Positions 44,406-52,875 of a stretch of 64,000 bases of DNA are shown here, piece after piece. Under the pieces are notes generated by a model. It was not told the DNA's origin, searched no databases, and was given only the letters and a program-made list of their open reading frames with translations. How positions within the stretch are numbered: position 1 is the stretch's first letter; every line of letters starts with the position of its first letter. The DNA is from Rhodospirillaceae bacterium. GTDB taxonomy: Bacteria > Pseudomonadota > Alphaproteobacteria > Azospirillales > Azospirillaceae. Position numbers and translations under genes: made by a program. Location: contig JAJUIU010000003.1 in the NCBI GenBank assembly GCA_029267445.1, positions 1 through 64,000 on the forward strand. Direction: 5' to 3'.

Positions 44406-44524
44406 TTTGGTGATCTCCCTTTTTTAGGAATACACGGTACGCTGATGCTTAACGCGAAAGGGGCAGCCGACGCAAGACCTTTTTCTTTCGGGCTGCCGCC
44501 TGGACGAAGATCCTATCCTTCCGA

Positions 44525-44923
44525 TCAGGCTTCCGCGGAGATTTCGCGGCTTGGCCGCTGGGGCGCGGGGCCGGCGGCGGGTCTTTCCGACAGCCCGGCG
44601 ATGATGTTGCGGTTCACCTCGACGAGGAACGGGATGTCCGGGTTCTCGAAGTTCTCCGACATCTCCTTGATGACGGCCATGCCGACCGACGCGATGGAGG
44701 CGCGGAGCTCGGCCGGGAGCTTGTTCCCCTGCCCCACCACGTCGCTCACGAAGATGGTCCAGAGACTCTGATTGTCGGTGATCGCCTTGATCATCATGAA
44801 GCGGTCGCCCTTCTCGTCGGCCAGCTCGAGAGCCCGCGTGACGCGCAGCAGCAGGTCGCGCTCGATCGCACGGGGATCGTTCGTCGCCGCGGCGGCGGCC
44901 TGGGCTTTGCGGTACGGATCCAT
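44525..44923 (-). CDS. flaF: FlaF-like protein, copy 3
   Basis: 132 aa. LLLRVTRALELADEKGDRFM, SLWTIFVSDVVGQGNKLPAE, LRASIASVGMAVIKEMSEN, IPFLVEVNRNIIAGL match copies 1 and 2. ATG at 44923; a TTG two codons upstream (44929) is an alternative with tighter spacing to GGAG. It is 119 bp upstream of flagellin on the same strand, the classical flaF neighbourhood, so this is the best candidate for canonical FlaF function. The C-terminal 20 residues are Pro-rich. Confidence 0.86.
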   Translation of the reverse strand: MDPYRKAQAAAAATNDPRAIERDLLLRVTRALELADEKGDRFMMIKAITDNQSLWTIFVSDVVGQGNKLPAELRASIASVGMAVIKEMSENFENPDIPFLVEVNRNIIAGLSERPAAGPAPQRPSREISAEA

Positions 44924-45069
44924 GATCAACAGTCTCCAGGGTGCGCTTCACGGGCGCCGCCACGCGTCCGGACGGCGCCATCGCGGCCACACCATAGCCG
45001 CAATAAATTGCCAAATCACGAACATGTGCGTCGCCCGGCCGCGTTATGGCCGCTTGCGCAGCCCGGGCT

Positions 45070-46062
45070 TCAGGCGACGATCTGGGTGACGTTGAAGCCC
45101 TGCTCCGTCCGGATGGTCAGCGAACTGCCGCCTTCTTGCAGCTTCATGAGGGTCTGCGCCGCGGTGTAGCTGCCGATCGCCGAATTGAACTCCAGGTCGA
45201 ACTGGTTCATCCGCACCGAGTTGCCGTTGCCCGTCAACACCATGAAGCGGTTGAAGTTGATCCGGTCGGCGGGGTCGCTGGAGGTGTAGTTGACGTCGTA
45301 GGACAGGCCGGCTTCGGACACGCCGTTCACGAGGCGCGTCTGCAGCAGGTTGTCCAGGCTGAGCGGCACGCCGCCAAGGAGCGCCGCGTTGTCGAAGCCG
45401 AACAGTTCGCTCTCGTTGTCGATGCGTCCGTTGTCGTTCGCATCATAACCGAGCAGGCCCTGCGTGCCCCCGAACAGGTTGCGGATCTGATCCTCCTGCT
45501 TGCGGATGGCATCCTCGAAGGCGAAGTACTGATTCTGGGTCGCGGTGCCGATCGGCACGAAGACGCCGTCCACAAACGACCCGAAAGGATTTGCGAGGCG
45601 CGTGCCTTCTGCGACGGAGCCGCGTGTAAGGTCGATGAACAGCGCGCCGCGTGTCGCACTGGTCACAGGGGTCGCCGGATCCCGCGCCGTGATCTGCGAC
45701 GCGATGTCGTCCTCCGTCGCCCAGATCTTCGCGAAGGCCTGCAACGTCTCGGCCGTCGGGGTGGCCGAGAAATAGTCGAGCCGGTTGGCGAAGACGTTGG
45801 CAGGCAACGCGTTCTGCTGGCTCGACCCGCGCGACACGAAATTGCCCGTGGGTGTTCCGGTCGAGCCGGTGCCGCTCGTGCCGGTACCCGTCGTGCCCGT
45901 GCTCGTGCCGCTTCCGGTGCTGGTCGATGTCTGTGGCGGATTGGAAAGGATTTCCGAACGGCGGGTGCTGGTAAGGCTCTCCCAGATCGTCCGCCGATTC
46001 AGTTCCGTCACCGTCCCATCACTCAGGAAAAAGGACGGCATCGCCGGGATGGATGTGGTCAT
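45070..46062 (-). CDS. Hypothetical EF-hand-containing protein in the flagellar locus
   Basis: 330 aa, not recognised. No signal peptide. Residues about 45-75 are a Ser/Gly/Thr-rich linker (TSTSTGSGTSTGTTGTG). A single EF-hand-like loop occurs near residue 210: DANDNGRIDNESE, with Asp/Asn/Asp at 1,3,5, Gly 6, Ile 8 and Glu 12. The rest is mixed alpha/beta ending IRTEQGFNVTQIVA. Calcium loop plus lack of signal peptide suggests export through the flagellar or type I route. Expression with flagellar genes is inferred from its position between FlaG-like and flaF genes. Confidence 0.65.
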   Translation of the reverse strand: MTTSIPAMPSFFLSDGTVTELNRRTIWESLTSTRRSEILSNPPQTSTSTGSGTSTGTTGTGTSGTGSTGTPTGNFVSRGSSQQNALPANVFANRLDYFSATPTAETLQAFAKIWATEDDIASQITARDPATPVTSATRGALFIDLTRGSVAEGTRLANPFGSFVDGVFVPIGTATQNQYFAFEDAIRKQEDQIRNLFGGTQGLLGYDANDNGRIDNESELFGFDNAALLGGVPLSLDNLLQTRLVNGVSEAGLSYDVNYTSSDPADRINFNRFMVLTGNGNSVRMNQFDLEFNSAIGSYTAAQTLMKLQEGGSSLTIRTEQGFNVTQIVA

Positions 46063-46242
46063 TGTGACCTCGCGCTCATTCTGAACTACATCTTCGGTAG
46101 TGGATCATACCCCGATTTTGCGCTCGGATAAAGTCCCCTGCGCTGTCGGGCAGCCCCGACTCGGACGTGTGTGTCAATCGGGCGGTGAAAGCATCAGCCA
46201 ACGGCTATAGGTTCATGCCTGATGGGCACGACCGACCGAATG

Positions 46243-46695
46243 TCAGGCGATGTCGCCTGAACCGGCTGCGGCCTGCGCAGCCGGGCGGCCCGGCGCACGG
46301 TCTTCTGCGCCGCTGACCGTCGTGGGTGGCTGGGGTTCGGAGGGCCGGGGCGCGACCACCGGTGCCGGATCCTCTCCGCCCTGGGCGCCGCGTCCGCTTC
46401 CCGAGACGGCGACCGGCGCCTCGTCACGCCCCGGCAGCCGTTGGGCGTCGGCGTAGGCCTTGAGCTGACGCTCACTCGGAACCGAGCGGGCCACTTCGCC
46501 GGTCTCGAAGTCACGGAATTCCATGACGATGACGTTTGCGGCCGTATCGAAGCGGAACCGGGGATTGTAGATGACCTGGGGCTTGGGCAGCGCCTCGGCT
46601 CCCACGGGCTCGCGCGACTCCGTCCGTTCCGCGCCCGTCGAGGGCGGGAGCGGCGAAATCGCCGGCGGCAGGGACTGGACCGAGATCGCGGTCAT
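46243..46695 (-). CDS. FlaG-like protein
   Basis: 150 aa. The core FRFDTAANVIVMEFRDFETG followed by EVARSVPSERQLKAYADAQ matches the FlaG pattern (F-D-x-n-x-IV-x-v-x-D-x2-TGEV-x-R-x-[VI]P-[PS]E). N- and C-terminal thirds are Pro/Ala-rich and disordered. FlaG influences filament length in other bacteria. GGAGGTTTAG precedes the ATG, an excellent ribosome binding site, and a sigma-70-like promoter lies 18-46 bp upstream. Confidence 0.72.
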   Translation of the reverse strand: MTAISVQSLPPAISPLPPSTGAERTESREPVGAEALPKPQVIYNPRFRFDTAANVIVMEFRDFETGEVARSVPSERQLKAYADAQRLPGRDEAPVAVSGSGRGAQGGEDPAPVVAPRPSEPQPPTTVSGAEDRAPGRPAAQAAAGSGDIA

Positions 46696-46712
46696 CTAAA
46701 CCTCCAAACCGC

Positions 46713-46741
46713 AAGATAGTGTTATCGCGGAGTGGAGTCAA
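46713..46741 (-). promoter_or_regulatory. Sigma-70-like promoter of the FlaG-like gene
   Basis: On the minus strand TTGACT (46741-46736), 17-bp spacer, TATCTT (46718-46713), 18 bp ahead of the ATG. This short leader suits a direct housekeeping promoter rather than sigma-54 control. Confidence 0.45.
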
Positions 46742-46814
46742 TTACAGGGGGCAGTGTTCCGGCCGGTCTGCCCGGTGCCGGCTGCGCCGCTGGATTCTCG
46801 GCGGAGGTGCCCGG

Positions 46815-46994
46815 TCAGACGGCGATGTCGATCGTCCCGCCGCGCTCCGGCGGGGGAGCGGCCGCCACGGCCGCCTTCATGCCGGCCAGGGCGTCGCCCA
46901 CCACGGTGGCCAGTGTTCGCTGCGAGTCCAGCTGGCTCTTCAATCCGATGATCGCCAGCTGCTGCCGCAGTTGTGTCGCGCCCGTAATGTCCAC
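46815..46994 (-). CDS. Small YjfB-like protein (59 aa)
   Basis: 59 aa from a GTG preceded by CAGGGCAACAAC: VDITGATQLRQQLAIIGLKS, then QLDSQRTLATVVGDALAGMK, then APPPERGGTIDIAV. The helix-turn-helix-like content with LR.QLA.IGLKSQLDSQ resembles YjfB putative motility proteins. Below common length cut-offs and easily missed. Between the SprA-type metalloprotease and FlaG-like genes on the same strand. Related in size and pattern to the 77-aa gene at 30255-30488. Confidence 0.6.
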   Translation of the reverse strand: MDITGATQLRQQLAIIGLKSQLDSQRTLATVVGDALAGMKAAVAAAPPPERGGTIDIAV

Positions 46995-47066
46995 GTTGTT
47001 GCCCTGTCCCTCACCCGCAAGTCACTCAACTATGCCAGAAGGGCCGCCATCGGCAAAGGGCCCACC

Positions 47067-47582
47067 CTAGACGACGATGTCCAGCACGCTGCCACGCTGG
47101 CGTGACCGCACGCTGCCCTGCTGTTCGAGCTGCCGTTGCGCGGCTGCGTCGGCCTGTGCCTGCAGCTTCTGCTCCCGCGCTGCGGCCGCGACCTTCATAT
47201 CCTGTGGCGACGGTTCCGCCGGGGCCAGTGCCGCGCGGATGACCACCTCCATCTTGGCCACCGTGGCTTCCGGGTCGCCGGGAACCGGGGAGGCGTCGAT
47301 GTTGACGCTGCCGCCGACGGCATAGCGCTGTCCGTCCGGCCCCTTCTGATAATCATAGTAGGGACCGGAGACATAGGGGCCGCCCGCCGCCATGTGCGCC
47401 TGTTCATGGGCGCGGACCTCCCTGTCCCGCGCCCGCAGCTCGCGGACGACGCGCTGTTCCTCGTCGCTGAGCTGGAATGGGGATGCTCCGGCGCCACCCT
47501 TCCCCAGGGCGGTCGCGGGCCTTAGCCCGGGCGACATGACGCCGGCTGGCATGGTGGACGACGCTGTGGAAACGGGCGTCAT
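47067..47582 (-). CDS. SprA-related putative metalloprotease
   Basis: 171 aa. Conserved block LRARDREVRAHEQAHMAAGG with an HEQAH (HExxH) zinc motif, then YYDYQKGPDGQRYAVGGSV, DASPVPGDPEATVAKMEVVI and RAALAPAEPSPQDMKVAAAA: the SprA family (CJM1_0395-type). No signal peptide. Start uncertain: the ATG at 47582 has a poorly spaced GGAT; a TTG at 47615 adds eleven residues. These proteins are common near flagellar genes; their substrate is not known. First gene of the rightmost flagellar block (followed by the 59-aa gene and FlaG-like). Confidence 0.85.
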   Translation of the reverse strand: MTPVSTASSTMPAGVMSPGLRPATALGKGGAGASPFQLSDEEQRVVRELRARDREVRAHEQAHMAAGGPYVSGPYYDYQKGPDGQRYAVGGSVNIDASPVPGDPEATVAKMEVVIRAALAPAEPSPQDMKVAAAAREQKLQAQADAAAQRQLEQQGSVRSRQRGSVLDIVV

Positions 47583-47712
47583 GCTGTGCGGCGATCCGGA
47601 GGTTGTGATGCCCAATCTATCGTGGAGCGGAGGGCTCCGGCAAACGATCGTGTGGCGGACGGACAGGATCGGGTTCTGCTAGGGTCGGCGGGCTGTCATG
47701 AGGAGGATGGGC

Positions 47713-48306
47713 ATGTCACGTCGCGTCGCGCGGCCGCGAAGGCCGGATCCGGACCAGTTCGACCTGTTCGAGATGCCTGAGCCGACTGCGGTGATGCTGA
47801 CTTTCTCCGGGCGTACGGTCGATTTGGAGGCGCCTGACCTCACCCGCTTCGACATCGAGGATATCGCCCGGCCGCTGGCGTACCAGTGCCGGTTCGTCGG
47901 GAACACGATCGGCTTCTACAGCGTGGCTCAGCACTGCGTGCTGGCGAGCCAGCTGGCACCGGAAGGTTTCGCCTACGAGGCGCTTCTGCACGACGCGGAG
48001 GAGGCATTCACCGGTGACTGGCCGACGCCATGGAAAGTGCGCATCGGCCGGGAGGCCATCGAGGCGGCCATGGCGCCTCTGAAGCGGGCCGTGGCGGAGC
48101 GGTTCGGGGTGACCTATCCGCAACCGAAGGCCGTCAAGATCGCCGACCAGCGCGCCCTGGCGACGGAACTCCGTGACCTCTGCGCGCCGCACCGCGTCAA
48201 CTGGCGGGACCTGCCGCCGCCCTCGCCAACGCCCATCGTGCCGCTGGGTCCCGAGGAGGCGATGGCGGCCTTCCTCGCGCGTTACCGGGAGCTTCGGCCG
48301 GTCTGA
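47713..48306 (+). CDS. HD-domain phosphohydrolase
   Basis: 197 aa. HD superfamily: YSVAQHCVLASQLA (first His), YEALLHDAEEAFTGDWPTPWK (His-Asp pair, two adjacent motifs), then KIADQRALATELRD. Related to YfbR-like nucleotidases that hydrolyse nucleoside monophosphates; substrate not determined. AGGAGG 7 bases before the ATG at 47713 fixes the start; two upstream ATGs are in frame. Divergent from the SprA-type gene. Confidence 0.85.
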   Translation: MSRRVARPRRPDPDQFDLFEMPEPTAVMLTFSGRTVDLEAPDLTRFDIEDIARPLAYQCRFVGNTIGFYSVAQHCVLASQLAPEGFAYEALLHDAEEAFTGDWPTPWKVRIGREAIEAAMAPLKRAVAERFGVTYPQPKAVKIADQRALATELRDLCAPHRVNWRDLPPPSPTPIVPLGPEEAMAAFLARYRELRPV

Positions 48307-48488
48307 CGGGACGCTGCCGTAATGCCGACATGCCAGTGCGCGGAGGTGTCAGCGCGCCAGCATGCTGGCGGTTCAGCGAGTCCGCATGCAGACGTGCCGT
48401 CTGCGGTCAACGCCTGTGTGCCGCGATGCCGGCCTGGAGGCATGCCAGCACGCCATGGTACAGGCATGGCCAGGCGCCGAATGGCGGT
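48307..48488. other. Repeat-rich spacer between HD-domain and 367-aa genes
   Basis: 182 bp, no gene. Holds a perfect 16-bp palindrome (48355-48370) and further TGCCAG, GCATGCCAGCACGCCATG-type pieces. Similar motifs fill the other spacers as far as 54.4 kb. Confidence 0.6.
48355..48370. repeat. Palindrome CGCCAGCATGCTGGCG
   Basis: Perfect 16-bp palindrome in the 48.3 kb spacer. A near-identical copy occurs at 50059-50074. Confidence 0.8.
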
Positions 48489-49592
48489 CTAGCGGAGGAC
48501 GTCCATGAGGATGGAGTAGAGCTCCTCCAATTCCTCCGACCGCAGACGCGGCTTCTTACCGTTCTGCGTGAAGTTATTGAAGATTTCGATGCTGTGATCG
48601 ATCTTGTTGAAAGCAGCACCCATCTCAACATAGTAGCGCCGGCAGTTCTTGAGAAAGTTTTGAAAATCGCCGGCGGCCTGCTTCTTGATGAAGAGCTTGT
48701 CGTAGCTCGTCTTGTATTCCTCGACGATGTTGGCGACGCTCCGCCAAGCCTCGCGGAGCTTCGTCTTCACCACATCGCACTGTCCCTCCAGCTGAAGCTT
48801 CAGGGAGTGCGGAACGAAGTCGGCCGGGCCTGAGGCCTCCTTCAGCCAGGTCGCCAGCTGCCGGATCGCCTCATAACGCCTGTTGTATTGGAACTCGAAG
48901 AAGGTGACGCCCTTCCACGCGAAGACCACTTCGTTGCCATCGCTCAGCGGGATGGAAAGGGCGGAAAGCAGGGGGAAAAGGCTGGAGATATCGCTGCCGT
49001 CCCAGATCCGCTCGATGAAATCGTCCACCTTCTTGATCGTGGCGGCCGTCTTGTCGGTCAGCCCGAACTCGATCATGGGCGACACTTTCTGCCGCACATG
49101 GTCGCGGATCGCGTTCCACTCGTCGTCGGTGATCCTGAGATACTGGGTCGGCACCTCGATCCCGTGGCGCTGGAAGTTCGTCTTCAGCAGGAACGGGTCG
49201 AGGGAGGGTGACTCCTTCAGCACGCGCAGGATGGTGCGGTCGGTGCCGGAGTCTGAGTGGCCGGACGTGCCGAAGGTCTGTGCGAACTCCCGGATCACAG
49301 CCTCGAAGCGCGGGTCGTTGAGCGAGACCGACGCCCCGCCGTCCATGATCCTGTCTGCGTCGTACGGGAAATAGAGCATGGTGTCGATGGTCAGGTCGCC
49401 GCCGCGGGTGGCTTTCCCATCCAGGGCCGGCTCCTTGAAGAAGACGCCATAATTGAGCGCCTTCACGGAAAACAGTTTGGGCGCGTCCTGTCCTTCGGCG
49501 GCCGCCATGGTCGCCTGTTTGGTTATGTCGAGGACGTTGAAGACCTTGGACGAGCCGGAGGTCAGCGTCAGTTTTAGGAGCTTCTTGTCCAT
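48489..49592 (-). CDS. Orphan hypothetical protein (367 aa)
   Basis: 367 aa, not recognised. MDKKLLKLTLTSGSSKVFNV then mixed alpha/beta, later an aromatic section (VVFAWKGVTFFEFQYNRR) and a helical C-terminus with many Lys/Glu (YKTSYDKLFIKKQAAGDFQN). No signal peptide, membrane segment or known catalytic motif. ATG at 49592; the frame continues 50 codons upstream without protein-like content. Codon composition is less GC-rich than neighbours. Both flanks consist of palindrome-bearing spacers, so it may have arrived with them. Confidence 0.7.
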   Translation of the reverse strand: MDKKLLKLTLTSGSSKVFNVLDITKQATMAAAEGQDAPKLFSVKALNYGVFFKEPALDGKATRGGDLTIDTMLYFPYDADRIMDGGASVSLNDPRFEAVIREFAQTFGTSGHSDSGTDRTILRVLKESPSLDPFLLKTNFQRHGIEVPTQYLRITDDEWNAIRDHVRQKVSPMIEFGLTDKTAATIKKVDDFIERIWDGSDISSLFPLLSALSIPLSDGNEVVFAWKGVTFFEFQYNRRYEAIRQLATWLKEASGPADFVPHSLKLQLEGQCDVVKTKLREAWRSVANIVEEYKTSYDKLFIKKQAAGDFQNFLKNCRRYYVEMGAAFNKIDHSIEIFNNFTQNGKKPRLRSEELEELYSILMDVLR

Positions 49593-50200
49593 GCCCACTC
49601 GTCGAAAAGGCCGCGGTCGCGACGCGGCCAATCGCGTCCCAGCATCCCACTGGTGGGAATAAAGAAGAAACGCGACCGGATGTCCAGTCGACTGGACGGC
49701 TTTGGACACGGTTTCAAGACGAATCATGTGTGAACCGCACATTAATGAAGTGGTTTTGGCTACCGGGATGACCTTGAGGATTATGGGGTCGATGCCGCCA
49801 ACTCTGCGTCCCGGGTATGGTCATGCGGCGTGCTAGATGCGTCGGGACGGAAGGCCGGCGCGGCAGCATATCCTCATGGCAGCATGCCGGCATGTCGTCG
49901 CGCTGTGGCCCGGACGAAGCCGTTCTCCATGCCGGCAGGCTGGAATGCTTGAAGGCTGGCAAGCTGGCACGCAGCCGTGAAGGCGTGTTGTCAGCAGCGA
50001 GTGGCTGCCAGTGTACATGCTGGCGTCATGTCGCCCCTGCACGACCCAGACGCTGTCACGCCAGCATGTTGGCGACCTGCCATGTCGACGATCATGTTGC
50101 TGGCGGCGGGTGCGGTTCCGGCGTAGAAAACCGTGCCGTACAGCCATGCCGGAATGACGCCGCGTTGCGCACCGAAGCTTCTGCCATCCATAGCGGGCCC
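49593..50200. other. Long repeat-bearing spacer
   Basis: 608 bp with no supported gene. The left 200 bp are AT-richer and probably hold the promoter of the 367-aa gene. From about 49860 on it contains GCCAGCATG-family pieces: CATGGCAGCATGCCGGCATG at 49875-49894, a CATGCTGGCG half-site at 50017-50026, and the near-palindrome at 50059-50074. Open frames here (for example 49833-50147, minus) look non-coding. Confidence 0.6.
50059..50074. repeat. Near-palindrome CGCCAGCATGTTGGCG
   Basis: Differs from the 48355 palindrome by one base. In the spacer before the glycosyltransferase gene. Confidence 0.75.
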
Positions 50201-51358
50201 ATGCCAGGTGGGGCGGACCCCACCCGCCTTCTCTACCTGGTGACCGAGGATTGGTACGTCTGCTCCCATAGGCTCCCGCTGATCCGGGCGGCTGTCGAGG
50301 CCGGCTTGGCCGTGACCGTCGTGACCCGCGTCCGAGACCATGGCGAAGCGATACGGGCCACTGGCGCGCAACTCGTGCCGCTGGACTGGCGCCGTGGCTC
50401 CGCGGGGCCGGTCGCGGCGTTGCGTGACGCTGCCAGGATCACGGCGCTCTACCGGCGTCTCAAACCGCACATCGTCCACCATGTCGCCATCAAGCCGGCG
50501 GTTCTCGGCGGGATCGCGGCAATGCTCGCGGACGTGCCAGCGGTGGTCACGACACTCGCCGGGCGCGGTGTCGCTCTTTCCGGCGATGGTCCTGGCGCGC
50601 GGATCGGTGGCGCGGTCCTGCGGGGCGTGTTGGGCTTGCTGGAATCGTCAAGGATGGCGCGGCTGATCGTCCAGAATGCCGACGACCTTGAATGGGCCCG
50701 TCGCCGACCCGCCGTACGTGCTGTCGAGCTCTTGCGCGGCTCTGGAGTGGATCTCGCCCGCTTCAGTCCGGTCGGGGAGCCTTCGACACCGTTCACGGTC
50801 GCCCAGGTCTCCCGCATGCTGACGATCAAGGGTGTCGGAACAGTTGTGGATGCGATCGGGAGGCTGCGAGAGGCCGGGATCGATGCCCGTCTGCTGCTGG
50901 CCGGTGACAGCGACCCCGAAAGCCGTGCGGCCATTCCGGAAGAGACATTGCGGGCCTGGTCCCAGTTGCCGGGGGTCGAATGGCTGGGCCGCGTGCGGGA
51001 TGTGCGCGCCGTTTGGGCGCGGGCCCATGTCGCCGTTCTGGCGTCGATCGGCGGGGAAGGCGTGCCGAAGTCGTTGCTCGAGGCCGCCGCATGCGCCAAG
51101 CCAATCGTCGCGACCGATGTTCCAGGAAACCGGGAGGTGGCTCGGCCGGAGGTCAACGCCGTTCTCGTGCCGCCCGGGGATGCCCGGGCGCTGTCCGAAG
51201 CGCTGGCCCGGATGGCCGGGGACCCGGCGTTGCGCCGAAGGCTTGGTGCCGCGAGCCGCGCTGTCGTGGACCCGGAGTTCGGGGACGCGTTCGTCACCGC
51301 CCGTGTGTTGGAGATTTACCGCGAACTGGCGCCCATGGTGGCTTCGGTCGCGTCGTGA
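50201..51358 (+). CDS. Glycosyltransferase, GT4 family
   Basis: 385 aa. N-terminal donor/acceptor domain (LLYLVTEDWYVCSHRLPLIR, VVTRVRDHGEAIRATGAQLV), then RRLKPHIVHHVAIKPAVLGG; C-terminal half with FTVAQVSRMLTIKGVGTVVD, LPGVEWLGRVRDVRAVWARA and GEGVPKSLLEAAACAKPIVA, the GT4 nucleotide-sugar binding signature with E-x7-E. Similar to enzymes acting early in O-antigen or capsule assembly. ATG at 50201; the frame is open much further upstream through the repeat spacer. Probably inverting or retaining status: GT4, retaining. Confidence 0.88.
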   Translation: MPGGADPTRLLYLVTEDWYVCSHRLPLIRAAVEAGLAVTVVTRVRDHGEAIRATGAQLVPLDWRRGSAGPVAALRDAARITALYRRLKPHIVHHVAIKPAVLGGIAAMLADVPAVVTTLAGRGVALSGDGPGARIGGAVLRGVLGLLESSRMARLIVQNADDLEWARRRPAVRAVELLRGSGVDLARFSPVGEPSTPFTVAQVSRMLTIKGVGTVVDAIGRLREAGIDARLLLAGDSDPESRAAIPEETLRAWSQLPGVEWLGRVRDVRAVWARAHVAVLASIGGEGVPKSLLEAAACAKPIVATDVPGNREVARPEVNAVLVPPGDARALSEALARMAGDPALRRRLGAASRAVVDPEFGDAFVTARVLEIYRELAPMVASVAS

Positions 51359-51397
51359 GCGACGAGGCTGTGACGCTCCGCCAACTGGGTCGCAGCA

Positions 51398-51493
51398 TGC
51401 CAGCATGCCCGCATGGCGGCACATCGGCGCGCTGGCCGGCCATCGATCACCCCATGTTGCATGCAGTCTCGATGGCCTGCCAGCATGCCCGCA
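51398..51493 (+). repeat. Direct repeat TGCCAGCATGCCCGCA, two copies
   Basis: Identical 16-mers at 51398-51413 and 51478-51493, 80 bp apart, between the glycosyltransferase and the DUF1612-type gene. Same GCCAGCATGC core as the palindromes at 48355 and 50059. Confidence 0.75.
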
Positions 51494-51506
51494 GGCCAGC
51501 CTGCCG

Positions 51507-52568
51507 CTAGGGAAGTCCGGTCAATGCGAACACCCGGAACGAGGCACGGCCGGTCACATCGCGGATCAGCCCGCGCTCCACCAGCAAGTCGATCAGCATC
51601 GCCGCGGCCCGCGGCGTGATCCCGGCCGCGGTCCCCAGGTCCGACGCGGTGACCCCCCCGTTAGCCACAAGCGCCGACACGGCAGCAGGCAAGTGCCTTT
51701 CCCGGCGGCGATCCGCCAACGCTTCAATCAGGTCGGCCCGTCGCCGCGCCAGCGCGCCGGCAAGCTCCAGGCCCCGTATGGCTCCCCGTTCGAATCCCGA
51801 CAAGCATCGGCTCTCCCAGTCCGGCGCCCACGGGCGGTAGGAATGGGCCTGTCCCAGGAACCCCAGCGATAGCAGGGGCAGGGGGGTCGCGGTCAGCCCG
51901 ACCCTGGCTGAAAGGGCGGTCGCGATCATGCGCCCAAAGGCCCCCCCGAACAGGGTGCCCGCATCCGATGCATGCCAGCGCGCCAGCATGGCGGCGGAAT
52001 GGCGTAGCGCGACATGACCGCCGACATTGCCGACCGTGAATCCGGAAAAGAAGCTTTGAAGCGCTTCCATCCCACCGGCACTTCCGTCGGGAACAAGCCC
52101 GAGCCACGCTGCCGCGCGCCGCATCCCGACACCGTCGCGCACGCTGGCGAGGGCGGCAAGACGGCGGGCCGTGAACATCTGCCGCGGTGAGCGTCGAGCC
52201 GCCGCACGCACGAATGCCAGGAGACGGAGAGCCTGCGCCTCATGCGCATCAGGTGCGCCGACAGCGGCCCCGCGCGCCAGCAGCTCCAGACGGTCCGCAT
52301 CCACGATCCAGCCCTCCAGGCGCGCGCTCGCCGCGGCCTCCCGGACAAGCATCCGCTCCAGCCAGCCGGACCGGACATCCGGCGGCGCCATGGTCAAGCG
52401 CTCATCCAACCGCACAACGGCAGCCGTTGCGGCGACGAGACAGAACTCCGGCACGTCAGGGGCGTGCGACGTCTCATTCCCAGCGTGCGGGTTCCGTGTC
52501 GGCAAATCAGGATCGGTCGGTTCCTCGAACAACCAGTCGAAACGTCCCGCCCCACCCGTCGATCCCAT
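51507..52568 (-). CDS. DUF1612 / RHE_PE00001-family DNA-binding protein
   Basis: 353 aa. Recognisable by VVRLDERLTMAPPDVRSGWL, then ASARLEGWIVDADRLELLAR, GGHVALRHSAAMLARWHASD and a C-terminal helix-turn-helix (NGGVTASDLGTAAGITPRAA). These proteins are frequent on alphaproteobacterial plasmids; role unknown, DNA binding likely. ATG at 52568 with GGAAACGCGAT upstream is preferred; a TTG at 52643 extends it by 25 residues. Its closest neighbours are the repeats and a recombinase cassette. Confidence 0.72.
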   Translation of the reverse strand: MGSTGGAGRFDWLFEEPTDPDLPTRNPHAGNETSHAPDVPEFCLVAATAAVVRLDERLTMAPPDVRSGWLERMLVREAAASARLEGWIVDADRLELLARGAAVGAPDAHEAQALRLLAFVRAAARRSPRQMFTARRLAALASVRDGVGMRRAAAWLGLVPDGSAGGMEALQSFFSGFTVGNVGGHVALRHSAAMLARWHASDAGTLFGGAFGRMIATALSARVGLTATPLPLLSLGFLGQAHSYRPWAPDWESRCLSGFERGAIRGLELAGALARRRADLIEALADRRRERHLPAAVSALVANGGVTASDLGTAAGITPRAAAMLIDLLVERGLIRDVTGRASFRVFALTGLP

Positions 52569-52875
52569 ATCGCGTTTCCATGACCGCTCAAAGGCCGCTT
52601 CATCTTGGGGCCTCCGGCGCGAAATGGAAAGATCGTCATTCAAGTTTCCGCGTGACGGCCATCGCGTCGGTCCGTGCCGCGCGCCGGCGATTGCGTCCGT
52701 GCCCTCCAGTCAAGCGCCGGCCCCTGGGCCGCACGGGCCGAGGGCCGGCGTCCGTCGGCAGCCACAGAACCGACGTGAACACGCTTTTGCGCAAGAATGC
52801 AAAGGGTCGTTTTCAAACTTGCGCGACTTTGTATTAGCTCCTATGACCGCAGGAGCGATCCGATCGTGGGACAGA

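Noticed and set aside
44406-44524. Sigma-28 or sigma-54 site before flagellin
   Set aside because: Candidate boxes had wrong spacing (GG/GC pairs 11 apart); no clear match.
45070-46062. RTX-type cargo for the type I exporter
   Set aside because: Only one EF-hand-like loop; no GGxGxD nonapeptide repeats.
49833-50147. 104-codon minus-strand frame in the repeat spacer
   Set aside because: Made of repeat DNA; the peptide is Arg/His/Cys-rich with no coding character.
48307-51506. CRISPR array
   Set aside because: The repeats are short, palindromic and irregularly spaced, without uniform spacers or cas genes.
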